A DNA stretch of 46,567 nt from a virus. The stretch is taken from the IMG/VR virus record IMGVR_UViG_3300045922_000182, positions 1 through 46,567 of that record. The stretch is one strand, 5' to 3'. How positions within the stretch are numbered: the first letter of the stretch is position 1; every line of letters begins with the position of its first letter. The notes beneath the pieces are model-generated. The model did not search any database. It saw only the letters and a list, made by a program, of their open reading frames with translations, and was not told where the DNA came from. This document shows positions 14,004-20,488 of this stretch, piece by piece. Position numbers and translations under genes: made by a program.

Positions 14004-14212
14004 TTTCTCATCTTCTCAATTGTTTTCTTAGCTTCCGCCAGCTGAGACTTTAGACGTTGGATTTCTCTTTCGCAATCATACAGCAAATTATTATGTTGCC
14101 GAGAGATTTCTGAAAAAATTGCTCTTTCTGCTGAAGACACTATTGAGTTACTAAAACAAGCAACAGAATGTCCGTAATGTCTTCCGCAGTATTGGCAAGG
14201 TATTCGTTCCAT
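14000..14212 (-). CDS. Zinc-knuckle plus coiled-coil small protein
   Basis: Encodes 70 residues. The N-terminus has CQYCGRHYGHSVAC, a CxxC...H...C cluster likely to bind zinc. The C-terminal half is a coiled coil (CEREIQRLKSQLAEAKKTIE), a layout common in phage early proteins. The last residues (IEKMRK) and the DNA around the stop resemble the end of the neighbouring 14239 gene. The stop overlaps the next ATG. Function unknown. Confidence 0.6.
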   Translation of the reverse strand: MERIPCQYCGRHYGHSVACFSNSIVSSAERAIFSEISRQHNNLLYDCEREIQRLKSQLAEAKKTIEKMRK

Positions 14213-14238
14213 TACTCAAGCCATCCTATCTCATTTTC

Positions 14239-14529
14239 TCATTTTCTCATTTTCTCGATTAAACTATCGATCCTCTCTTGCATCATTGCTTGGCAAGCTT
14301 TCCAAGCATCCTTTGCAATCCAAATATGACCTTCAAGGTGCTGTATTTTCTTTTCATATTCTTCAAAATCTTTCGACACCTCAGGCCTAAAGCTCATAGC
14401 GTACTCTGCGCCAGCGATGAAACCTTTGTATTTGTCATCGTTAAAATGATTCCCTTTGCAAGTACAGTCTTTTTTATGGGTGGCGCAATCTCTCGCCGCC
14501 TCTTCAATTTGTTGTTTTGTTGGATTCAT
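14239..14529 (-). CDS. Early protein of unknown function, 96 residues
   Basis: Encodes 96 residues with a GGAGCG ribosome site. A Cys/His cluster (DCATHKKDCTCKGNH, residues 14-28) may bind a metal. The middle reads GFIAGAEYAMSFRPE, and a C-terminal helix ends SLIEKMRK. The 3' end is followed by three tandem copies of an 8-base unit (TCATTTTC on the plus strand, about 14230-14255). No family recognised. It sits in the run of small early genes. Confidence 0.6.
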   Translation of the reverse strand: MNPTKQQIEEAARDCATHKKDCTCKGNHFNDDKYKGFIAGAEYAMSFRPEVSKDFEEYEKKIQHLEGHIWIAKDAWKACQAMMQERIDSLIEKMRK

Positions 14530-14548
14530 TTGATGCGCTCCTATGACA

Positions 14549-15310
14549 TTATTTTTCTTGTTTAATCAATTCAAGTAGCTTGTCTGCAAATTTAACGCAG
14601 GCCGCAGACCAAGCCTCATACCAAACCTCAGAATCAACCTCAGAATCAGCCGCATACCAGGCCGCAGACCAGGCCGCAGACTCAACCGCAGACCTAGCCG
14701 CAGACCAAACCGCAGAATCAACCGCAGAATCAACCGCAGATTTAGCCGCAAACTCAACTGCAAACCTGGCCGCAGAATCAGCCCCCGACCAAACCGCATA
14801 CCAAGCCGCATACCAGGCCGTAGACCTAGCCGCAGACCAAGCCGCAGAGCCATCTGGCCCACTAGGATATTTTTTGTAAAGATCAATGCAAGTATTTATA
14901 GCTTCAACTACCACGGGATATTTTTTATTGTCAAAATTTTCTAAATTTGATTCTAAAATAAAGATAACAAACGGAGCTTTGACATTGTCTAGATTAGCTC
15001 CGACATTTATAGCTTGGACAAATTCAAGCGGCCATGTTTTCGATCTTTCCAAAGGCAATCCCTCAAAAATAACGTCTTCAACTTTTGCCAGCCATCTAGG
15101 AACACCAAAGTGCTTCTCGTACTGCCCATGATCTTCATAAGAAATCTTAATTTTCTTGAGCCTCGCTACGGATTCTAGTGAGCAACCCACAGCGCAACCC
15201 TTACCGTCTTCAAAGTATTGACCTTTGATAAAATTATCTTGTTCTTGGTGCCATTTTAAAGCATCAATGATCTCTTGTTTTGTCATTGTTGTGTTTACAA
15301 ATGCTCTCAT
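14549..15310 (-). CDS. Early protein with 21 Ala-rich tetrapeptide repeats
   Basis: Encodes 253 residues with a GGGGG ribosome site. Residues 10-120 form a globular domain seen in other phage proteins, with features such as FEDGKGCAVGCSLES, FGVPRWLAKVEDVIFEGLP and WPLEFVQAINVGANLD. Residues 155-238 are 21 tetrapeptides of the type SAAW/SAAR/YAAW/SAVD, alternating small residues with Trp, Arg, Asp or Glu. This should make a long amphipathic helix or solenoid. The final 15 residues are a polar helix. At DNA level this is a 12-bp tandem repeat, so copy number can change easily. Function unknown; it may be a binding scaffold. Confidence 0.75.
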   Translation of the reverse strand: MRAFVNTTMTKQEIIDALKWHQEQDNFIKGQYFEDGKGCAVGCSLESVARLKKIKISYEDHGQYEKHFGVPRWLAKVEDVIFEGLPLERSKTWPLEFVQAINVGANLDNVKAPFVIFILESNLENFDNKKYPVVVEAINTCIDLYKKYPSGPDGSAAWSAARSTAWYAAWYAVWSGADSAARFAVEFAAKSAVDSAVDSAVWSAARSAVESAAWSAAWYAADSEVDSEVWYEAWSAACVKFADKLLELIKQEK

Positions 15311-15322
15311 TTCGCCCCCTTT

Positions 15323-15339
15323 GTGACATTAATTGTCAC
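15323..15339 (-). promoter_or_regulatory. Inverted repeat in the leader of the Ala-repeat gene
   Basis: GTGACA-TTAAT-TGTCAC (15323-15339) is a perfect 6-bp inverted repeat 13 bases before the start codon at 15310. The half TAATTGTCACTTACT recurs at about 15629-15643 before the next upstream gene. It may be an operator or a small hairpin near the ribosome site. Confidence 0.4.
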
Positions 15340-15346
15340 TTACTGT

Positions 15347-15613
15347 TTAATAACTTATGAACCCCTTAGCAAGGTCCAAAATCTTTTTGTGAACTTCGTA
15401 TCTAATTTTTTTCTCGAACTTAATTAAATCCTTTTCTTTTTTCTCCAATGCTATTTCTCTTTCTGTCAGCTTAGTAAATAAGTTTTTAAAATCTTGCTTA
15501 TTGTCGTAAGCTTCTTTGAGTTTCTTATATTCATATCTTGTAATGGTTATGTAGTCTTTATTTCTTAAGTGCTGACCACCCTCAAGGAAGACCATTTCTT
15601 CTAGTTTGCTCAT
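15347..15613 (-). CDS. Coiled-coil protein of unknown function
   Basis: Encodes 88 residues. Residues 25-75 are a continuous charged helix (YKKLKEAYDNKQDFKNLFTK, then EREIALEKKEKDLIKFEKK), typical of small phage coiled-coil proteins. The leader carries GGGG upstream of the ATG and the shared TAATTGTCACTTAC motif. No domain or catalytic residue is visible. Confidence 0.6.
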   Translation of the reverse strand: MSKLEEMVFLEGGQHLRNKDYITITRYEYKKLKEAYDNKQDFKNLFTKLTEREIALEKKEKDLIKFEKKIRYEVHKKILDLAKGFISY

Positions 15614-15650
15614 TTATTTCCCCTGTTTTAATTGTCACTTACTCTTTATT

Positions 15651-15676
15651 TGATACAAAACATTTAATCTGTATCA
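15651..15676 (-). promoter_or_regulatory. Inverted repeat upstream of the coiled-coil gene
   Basis: TGATACA (15651-15657) and TGTATCA (15670-15676) are perfect 7-bp arms around a 12-base A/T-rich spacer. It lies in the 87-bp gap between the 15701 gene and the 15613 start, next to the repeated TAATTGTCACTTAC motif. It is suitable as an operator for a dimeric regulator or as a weak hairpin. Confidence 0.35.
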
Positions 15677-15700
15677 TTTAATTGGCTGTTTTATATTTCT

Positions 15701-16225
15701 CTATAATTTTCTAAGTGAAAACCCAAACTGCTCTTCCAAGTCGTATAAAAAAGGTACGTTGTATTTTGATACGTCGCCTAGTATTTTTTGTGCTTGGGCT
15801 AAAAGGTCGTATGCTTCTTGGAGCTTTTCAACTGTTCCATTCTGTAGTGCTTCGAGGCTCTTTTTTACACGCTCGGAAGCCCCTCGACTCGCCCATTCGT
15901 TGTGTTCTGCAAAGGCCTCTAGACTGAAACCTCCAGCTCGCTCGTAATCATAGAAAAGTATTAACCCTAGCCCGTACTCCCTGCGAAACTTGTCAGGGTG
16001 TTTTGGGTCAGTCAACAAAAGCTTGACACAAAAAAGGTCAGGTAAAATTGAAATTTTCTTGTAACCGTATTTTGCTAACGCCGACGCTATTTTAGTAAGC
16101 TCACGTTTTGTTAGCTTTTTACCTTCGTATGGTTTTAAAACTTTCACAACGTCTTGGTATATCTCTTCGTCACGACTTTCAGAATCAATTCTCTGTAGAA
16201 CTATGTTTTTTACGTTAATTTTCAT
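15701..16225 (-). CDS. Early protein of unknown function, 174 residues
   Basis: Encodes 174 residues. The N-terminal half alternates helix and strand (NIVLQRIDSES, KKLTKRELTKIASALAKYGY, KISILPDLFCVKLLLTD) and has a tyrosine-rich patch GLGLILFYDYERAGGF. The C-terminal part is helical (SERVKKSLEALQNGTVEKLQ). No recognised motif. It is similar in length and composition to other phage early proteins. Expression would start from GGGAG before the ATG. Confidence 0.6.
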   Translation of the reverse strand: MKINVKNIVLQRIDSESRDEEIYQDVVKVLKPYEGKKLTKRELTKIASALAKYGYKKISILPDLFCVKLLLTDPKHPDKFRREYGLGLILFYDYERAGGFSLEAFAEHNEWASRGASERVKKSLEALQNGTVEKLQEAYDLLAQAQKILGDVSKYNVPFLYDLEEQFGFSLRKL

Positions 16226-16238
16226 GTTAATTTCTCCC

Positions 16239-16376
16239 TAATTGCCCCTGATATTTATTAATCCATGTGTATTTCTCAAGTAAATCAAAACCCCCCAATT
16301 TTTCGATTATGTACTTAGGCGTGAACCAAATGTTTTCCGATTGATGACTAGATGGGTCTGTTGCTGTGAATGTCAT
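16239..16376 (-). pseudogene. N-terminal remnant of a phage Dam-type DNA N6-adenine methyltransferase
   Basis: Encodes 45 residues from the ATG at 16376, with AAGGAGAC four bases upstream and an ATGA overlap with the preceding gene. The first 32 residues contain SSHQSENIWFTPKYIIEKLG, followed by GFDL. This matches the start of phage Dam proteins (pattern W.TP...I..LG.FDLD.CA). The expected catalytic core (DPPY) is absent; the frame ends shortly after FDL with unrelated residues. It is either a decayed methyltransferase whose initiation signals are intact, or a short protein retaining only the N-terminal element. Confidence 0.5.
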
Positions 16377-16678
16377 TTTGTCTCCTTGTATTTCTTAAGA
16401 TACTTGTCTGCTACCATATTCTTGGTATCGCAGTGATCCGTGCCCCAATCGAGATTCCTGATTTCTGTTAGTGCTTTCTCAGCCTCCGCAAGCTGGGTTT
16501 TTAGAGAATCAATTTCTTTTTGTTCGTAATTTGACCTTGCCTCCATAGCGTTACAAAACCAACCCAACATCAAGTCTTCATCAATCTCAAAATTGACTTT
16601 GTTTTTCATCTCCATAAAAAATTTCGCCCACGCTGCGCCAGATGGGTTATGGTGAATGCTCATATCGTAGTAGCTCAT
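16373..16678 (-). CDS. Early protein of unknown function with C-terminal coiled coil
   Basis: Encodes 101 residues with an AGGAGG ribosome site. The N-terminal part reads HHNPSGAAWAKFFMEM, then DEDLMLGWFCNAMEA. Residues 55-75 form a coiled coil (EIDSLKTQLAEAEKALTEIR) of the kind shared by other small genes here. Start and stop both overlap neighbours through ATGA. Function unknown. Confidence 0.65.
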   Translation of the reverse strand: MSYYDMSIHHNPSGAAWAKFFMEMKNKVNFEIDEDLMLGWFCNAMEARSNYEQKEIDSLKTQLAEAEKALTEIRNLDWGTDHCDTKNMVADKYLKKYKETK

Positions 16679-17463
16679 TTTGCCTCCTCTCTCATTAGTC
16701 CTCTGTCATGTTTCTGTGCCGTAGCGGCAATACGGAAAGCTTTTTCGATATCTTTAAAAGTATTGCAGCTTCTTGGCGTTAAATAAACCTCATCACCAGC
16801 AAACCACTTTTCCCACTCTTCTGCGGTTTTTTCTCGGCAACCGATTTTAATAGTCGCAGCAGAGTATTGAACAAGGTGTCGGCTAAGAGAGGGTATAGAT
16901 TTATAACGAACTTTCTGGTCGCCTGCCACAAGCTGATCGCCTCTCACTATCTGGCTGTCTCTCACTACCTGACTGTCTCTCACTATCTGATTTCCCCTCA
17001 CTGTTTGATAACCTCCCACTGTCTGACAACCCACCACTGTCTGATAACCTTCCACTACCTGATAACCTTCCACTGCCTGATAACCTTCCACTACCTGATA
17101 ACCTTTCACTCTCTGTTTGCCCTCCACTACCTGATCGCCTCTCACTATTTGATAGTCTTTCACCGTCTGATTGCCTCCCACTGTCTGACAACCCACCACT
17201 GTCTGATAACCTTCCACTACCTGATAACCTTCCACTCTCTGAGTGCCTCCAACAGTTTGACTACCTTCTACAATCTGATTGCCTCTAACAATCTGGTCGC
17301 CATAAACTATCTCATCGCCTAGCACCACAAGAGTTTTAGGTAAAGATACCTTTAGGTTCCCATCATACGTCGCCCCTTTAATCTCAAAACACCACCCTTT
17401 ATCGACGCAGTCGGACTCTTCAATCTCGTAAGTTTTTATTCCGTTTTCTTCTGTGATTTTCAT
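16675..17463 (-). CDS. Hexapeptide-repeat beta-solenoid protein
   Basis: Encodes 262 residues. Residues 49-186 consist of 23 consecutive hexapeptides of the form G-x-Q-x-V-x (for example GDQIVR, GYQVVE, GCQTVG). The regular Val and Gly spacing predicts a left-handed parallel beta-helix, though no acyltransferase catalytic His loop is seen. The DNA is an 18-bp tandem repeat and includes a larger block duplicated at a 162-bp distance (from 17021 and 17183). The C-terminal 70 residues form a separate domain (CREKTAEEWEKWFAGDEVYL). It may be a binding scaffold or DNA mimic; real function unknown. Confidence 0.75.
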   Translation of the reverse strand: MKITEENGIKTYEIEESDCVDKGWCFEIKGATYDGNLKVSLPKTLVVLGDEIVYGDQIVRGNQIVEGSQTVGGTQRVEGYQVVEGYQTVVGCQTVGGNQTVKDYQIVRGDQVVEGKQRVKGYQVVEGYQAVEGYQVVEGYQTVVGCQTVGGYQTVRGNQIVRDSQVVRDSQIVRGDQLVAGDQKVRYKSIPSLSRHLVQYSAATIKIGCREKTAEEWEKWFAGDEVYLTPRSCNTFKDIEKAFRIAATAQKHDRGLMREEAK

Positions 17464-17711
17464 ACTAAACCCTCCACCGCTTTACTTTGCTGCGCTTGTA
17501 GTTTCTCAACAATCTCTAAAGCACATTCTTTTTTCACGATAAATGCTGGAAGTTTTAGGTTGCAGTCAGTCACAATCTGCGCATAGTCACCATGATCGCG
17601 AATCACAATAGCTTTAATAGAATCACTTGGCAGGAAAACGCTTTCCCCCTCTTCTATGTACTTTTCTTTGTCAATAGCATAGTAGTAGTGTCTAATCTTA
17701 AATATCATCAT
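17460..17711 (-). CDS. Small beta-rich protein of unknown function
   Basis: Encodes up to 83 residues. AAGGAGG lies so close to the first ATG (17711) that the second one (17708) may be used. The N-terminus is beta-rich (MIFKIRHYYYAIDKE, ESVFLPSDSIKAIVIRDHGD) and the C-terminus is a helix (ALEIVEKLQAQQSK). No motif recognised. It is coupled to the solenoid gene that follows. Confidence 0.55.
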   Translation of the reverse strand: MMIFKIRHYYYAIDKEKYIEEGESVFLPSDSIKAIVIRDHGDYAQIVTDCNLKLPAFIVKKECALEIVEKLQAQQSKAVEGLV

Positions 17712-17762
17712 ACCTCCTTAGTGTTTTGGACTATACTCCAGTTTACTCACGCTCGTTGCGCT

Positions 17763-17951
17763 TTATTGTACCCTCTTCCAGCCGCCAATTGGTTCAGCTT
17801 TATAGGTCGTTTCTCGTGTTTCTTGAATAAAACGAATTTCTTTGCCGACAATGGTGCGGGCAGCATCTTCTTTTGCTTGGCGTTCCATGTCTTTATTTAC
17901 AGCAATACCAACGCCGCCAAAAATAAGCATAATCCCAATAATCAGTTCCAT
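17763..17951 (-). CDS. Small single-span membrane protein
   Basis: Encodes 62 residues from the ATG at 17951, which lies just after the stop of the 17953 gene and has GGAGG nine bases upstream. A longer frame start at 17978 would overlap that gene and lacks a ribosome site. The N-terminus MELIIGIMLIFGGVGIAV is a transmembrane span with an N-out type charge pattern, followed by a basic and polar cytoplasmic tail (NKDMERQAKEDAARTI). Function unknown; early membrane protein. Confidence 0.6.
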   Translation of the reverse strand: MELIIGIMLIFGGVGIAVNKDMERQAKEDAARTIVGKEIRFIQETRETTYKAEPIGGWKRVQ

Positions 17952-17952
17952 G

Positions 17953-18249
17953 TTATAGTACCTCCATAATTGCGTCATACTCTTCTCTTGCTTTCATGCC
18001 TGGACGGCATAAAATGCGGTTCATCATGTTAAATTTCCAAGAAGCACGCTCCTCGATGAGTCTTCGATTTAGCCTCCCATCGACTGAGTGAATGATGTCA
18101 AGCGCATCGAGCTTTCTCACCACTTCATAGAATTTGTAATACTTGGCGATCGAGCGCAGGGCATAAGTATGCGCATTGCGCTCGGTGTATTCGCGTACTT
18201 CTTGCAGCATTTTTTGGAATTGATCTGTGTCTTGTTGTTCTTCTAGCAC
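17953..18249 (-). CDS. Helical early protein of unknown function, GTG start
   Basis: Encodes 98 residues starting at GTG 18249 with GGGAGG six bases upstream. It is all-helical and rich in E, R and Y (REYTERNAHTYALRSIAKYY, VRKLDALDIIHSVDGRLNRR), with the C-terminal stop just upstream of the membrane protein start. No recognised domain, although the LNRRLIEER region could be a nucleic-acid-binding helix. Confidence 0.6.
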   Translation of the reverse strand: MLEEQQDTDQFQKMLQEVREYTERNAHTYALRSIAKYYKFYEVVRKLDALDIIHSVDGRLNRRLIEERASWKFNMMNRILCRPGMKAREEYDAIMEVL

Positions 18250-18273
18250 GTGTCCTCCCGCGGTTGCTTATGT

Positions 18274-18480
18274 CTAATTAGTCTCTTTTGTTTTGTTCTC
18301 TCTGTCAATTTTAATTCGCTGCATGTGGTTGGCGTACATTGCCACTACGAATCTTTCCAGCTCTGCGTAGTCAAATATCTTCGGCTTTTCGCATCGCTGG
18401 CAGAAATACGTTCCTAAGTCGTCGGAGCGAGCTTCATACCATTGCCTGCATTTAGAACATCTTAACATCTCGGTGCTCAT
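18274..18480 (-). CDS. Zinc-ribbon small protein
   Basis: Encodes 68 residues. The N-terminal pair CSKC (8-11) and CQRC (27-30), separated by 15 residues with GTYFC before the second pair, is a zinc ribbon or rubredoxin-like knuckle. The rest is a helix (DYAELERFVVAMYANHMQRI) with a basic C-terminus. The start overlaps the stop of the 18477 gene (ATGA). It may bind nucleic acid or a host protein. Confidence 0.65.
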   Translation of the reverse strand: MSTEMLRCSKCRQWYEARSDDLGTYFCQRCEKPKIFDYAELERFVVAMYANHMQRIKIDRENKTKETN

Positions 18481-19292
18481 CTGATTGACTCAATTGCTTC
18501 GGCTATACATGAGCGTATGGCGTGGTTTGCATGGCGCTTTCCATGCGCTAAGCATTTAGCTATGTAAAAAATGTGATTCTCTCGACATTCGTAGAGTGCT
18601 TTGCGTATTTCTGGAATACTTAGGCCGTCGAGTTTTAAGCGTCGTGATTCGTGTTTCATTCGATACACTAAGTCTCCACGCTCGTGGCTTTGGTCGAGTA
18701 TGTACTGCACGCATTCATCAATCATTGCTTTCTTGTTCATTTTATGCCCCCCCAATGACTTAAGTATTTTTGTTACGTCTTTGCGATCATAGAAATAGCC
18801 TTGCGTCGGGTCATTCTTGCTTACTGGCAAGTCCTCGAAGTTTTCGCCGTTGTAGTGGTCAAAACGCACAATTTTTATAAGCTTTTCGGCTTTGTTAAAT
18901 GTCGATTCGAGTTTGTAGTCAAGTAATCTAAGCTCGTTCATTGTTTTACCAATTATGTCTAGCGATTTCGTGTCCCCCTCGATGATGTCGATAATGTTTA
19001 GCGGTTCGTCCCACATTTTTTTATTGATTTTAGCAATAAGCTTCTTTCCTTTATAAACTTCTATCTTTCCGTCCCATATCAGGTTACGGTCCTCTTTTCC
19101 AAACAAGTGCAAGGCGATCTTGGCGTAAATTTCCGCAGTACCTACTTGTCCGTATCCGTCGTAAATCCCTACGAATTTCTCATTGTCTGGCGTGACAAGA
19201 ATTACGTGCGACGCTGCTTCTGGAAGTCCGGCGTGCGGATATGCTGGAATACTGATATTACTTTTTGCGCATTTGTAGCTGTGAAATCCCAT
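18477..19292 (-). CDS. Early protein, apparent fusion of two genes at a G7 tract
   Basis: Encodes 271 residues as read. Residues 1-184 resemble a phage protein type starting MGFHSYKCAKSNISIPAYP, with beta-rich DNEKFVGIYDGYGQVGTAEI. Residues 186-271 (MNKKAMIDECVQYIL...) look like a separate all-helical protein with its own ATG. Between them is a run of seven G (plus-strand C at 18747-18753). With one G fewer, the first protein would end GGIK with a TGA overlapping the second ATG, the ATGA arrangement used throughout this cluster. So the fusion may be a one-base indel, a sequencing error, or slippage. Functions unknown. Confidence 0.6.
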   Translation of the reverse strand: MGFHSYKCAKSNISIPAYPHAGLPEAASHVILVTPDNEKFVGIYDGYGQVGTAEIYAKIALHLFGKEDRNLIWDGKIEVYKGKKLIAKINKKMWDEPLNIIDIIEGDTKSLDIIGKTMNELRLLDYKLESTFNKAEKLIKIVRFDHYNGENFEDLPVSKNDPTQGYFYDRKDVTKILKSLGGHKMNKKAMIDECVQYILDQSHERGDLVYRMKHESRRLKLDGLSIPEIRKALYECRENHIFYIAKCLAHGKRHANHAIRSCIAEAIESIR

Positions 19293-19293
19293 C

Positions 19294-19347
19294 TTATGCC
19301 TCTTGTGGTTTTTTGAGTTTATTAAGTGCTTCGAGTTTAGTTTTCAT
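19294..19347 (-). CDS. 17-residue peptide ORF
   Basis: ATG at 19347 has GAGG seven bases upstream (the end of the previous gene) and encodes MKTKLEALNKLKKPQEA, with its stop 2 bases before the ATG of the 18477-19292 gene. It may be a leader peptide that couples translation between the 19349 gene and the 19292 gene. Very short, so uncertain. Confidence 0.3.
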   Translation of the reverse strand: MKTKLEALNKLKKPQEA

Positions 19348-19348
19348 G

Positions 19349-19594
19349 TTATACCTCAAAATTTATGAAAATTATTTGACAATAGTTTCTTGGCTTTAGA
19401 GTTATTTGATCGCTGTAATGGAGTCGGTCACATTTTATGCCCGTCAAACCTAGTTCACGCTTTACAGCTCTCACGATAGCAGTTTCACTTGAGTCTTTGG
19501 GCAGCTCGATGCTGCCCCGTTTAACCCATGAATAATTAGCCTCACCGGCAAAGGTATCAGTGTACTCGTAGCTGACTTTGATTGTTTGTTTCAT
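19349..19594 (-). CDS. Small early protein of unknown function
   Basis: Encodes 81 residues with an AGGAG ribosome site, coupled by ATGA to the preceding gene. It has strand-rich ends (TIKVSYEYTDTFAGEANYSW, ITLKPRNYCQIIFINFEV) and a central helix with TAIVRAVKRELGLTGIKC. This arrangement resembles a widespread short phage protein, but I cannot name it. Confidence 0.65.
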   Translation of the reverse strand: MKQTIKVSYEYTDTFAGEANYSWVKRGSIELPKDSSETAIVRAVKRELGLTGIKCDRLHYSDQITLKPRNYCQIIFINFEV

Positions 19595-19881
19595 GTTAGT
19601 TTCTCCTGTGAGGAAAGAATACTGTTGATAAAGGCGTTCAGTAATCTGTAAAGCTCGCGCTTGCTTACGTGCCCAATACCGACGGGAGCCGTGACGCCTC
19701 CGCTCTCGTTGCTAATTCTGTGAAGGCAGACGCCGCCGTAGGCATAGCTTAAATGATAGTTGCCAATGTTTGCCTTAAACTTGCCGTCACTCTGTTTTGT
19801 GTAAGGTGTTTCGGGTGAGCCTGTGATGATGTTAAGTCGTCTCACCGCTGCCTCAAGGTCTTTGTCGGTTATTCTTTGCAT
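19591..19881 (-). CDS. Conserved phage early protein
   Basis: Encodes 96 residues. Features such as DLEAAVRRLNIITGSPETPY, GNYHLSYAYGGVCLHRISNE and SKRELYRLLNAFI are typical of a short protein conserved across many phages and annotated only as hypothetical. It has a central beta sheet with a C-terminal helix. The start has GGAGGAACAAATGCA, a leader also used at 20932. Function unknown. Confidence 0.75.
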   Translation of the reverse strand: MQRITDKDLEAAVRRLNIITGSPETPYTKQSDGKFKANIGNYHLSYAYGGVCLHRISNESGGVTAPVGIGHVSKRELYRLLNAFINSILSSQEKLT

Positions 19882-20008
19882 TTGTTCCTCCTATGGTTAA
19901 TAGTAGCAATTAAAAGTGATCAATGACTGACTTGGCGTCATTCAAGCAGTCTTCTTGGTCACAGTAGCCGCCGCAAGATTCTAAGTCTTCGCCGTCTTTT
20001 TCAATAGC

Positions 20009-20461
20009 TTAGTAATAGACTTCGCCGGTTAGGAATTGGTTGTATGTTTTCACTTCGTCGTCCAGAACATCTTGAATCTGCTTTAGTCTTTTCTTGGTCA
20101 GTCGCTTCCACCCGTATTCTGCTTTTATCTTTTCTTTCGTGACGTAAATGAAGCCAACCTGGCCTGAGTCCCATCGACAATCGAATCCCGTGGTGTTCAT
20201 AGTGATTCCGCTATGGTCATAAAGGTAGAGAGGCAAAATTACCGCCGCGTCCATGTTTTTCAAGAGATAATTGCAAGCTTTATGCCATGATGAAAATTCG
20301 TCCCATGGAAAATTCTTGCTTGGTTTTCTATCGCCTAGGTCATAGCGGCGATGGTTGCATATCATCGTGCCCAAATTGTCCCACTCGCGTGGGCTTTCGC
20401 ATAGTTCATCGTGTTCGATTTTGATTGTGTAACCTTTATATTCGATTTTTTGTGTTTCCAT
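20009..20461 (-). CDS. Conserved early protein with an in-frame TAA before its C-terminus
   Basis: Encodes 150 residues up to TAA at 20009-20011. Segments such as GTMICNHRRYDLGD, MNTTGFDCRWDSGQVGFIYV and YNQFLTGEVYY match a phage protein type in which the sequence normally continues with an acidic strand and a CGG/CWG motif. Here the same frame continues past TAA for 32 codons to 19910 and contains EKDGEDLESCGGYCDQEDC and AKSVIDHF, exactly that kind of tail. So the stop appears to truncate the protein or to be read through. Ribosome site GAGG. Function unknown. Confidence 0.7.
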   Translation of the reverse strand: METQKIEYKGYTIKIEHDELCESPREWDNLGTMICNHRRYDLGDRKPSKNFPWDEFSSWHKACNYLLKNMDAAVILPLYLYDHSGITMNTTGFDCRWDSGQVGFIYVTKEKIKAEYGWKRLTKKRLKQIQDVLDDEVKTYNQFLTGEVYY

Positions 20462-20488
20462 GATTACCTCGCTTTTTATTGGTTTTAG

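Noticed and set aside
14566-14886. ORFs in other frames across the Ala-rich repeat
   Set aside because: The 12-bp repeat keeps them open by chance; they give low-complexity R/L or T/A peptides without start signals.
16867-17322. Plus-strand and alternate minus-strand ORFs inside the hexapeptide-repeat gene
   Set aside because: The 18-bp repeat leaves several frames open; the minus-strand 16675-17463 frame has the ribosome site and coupling.
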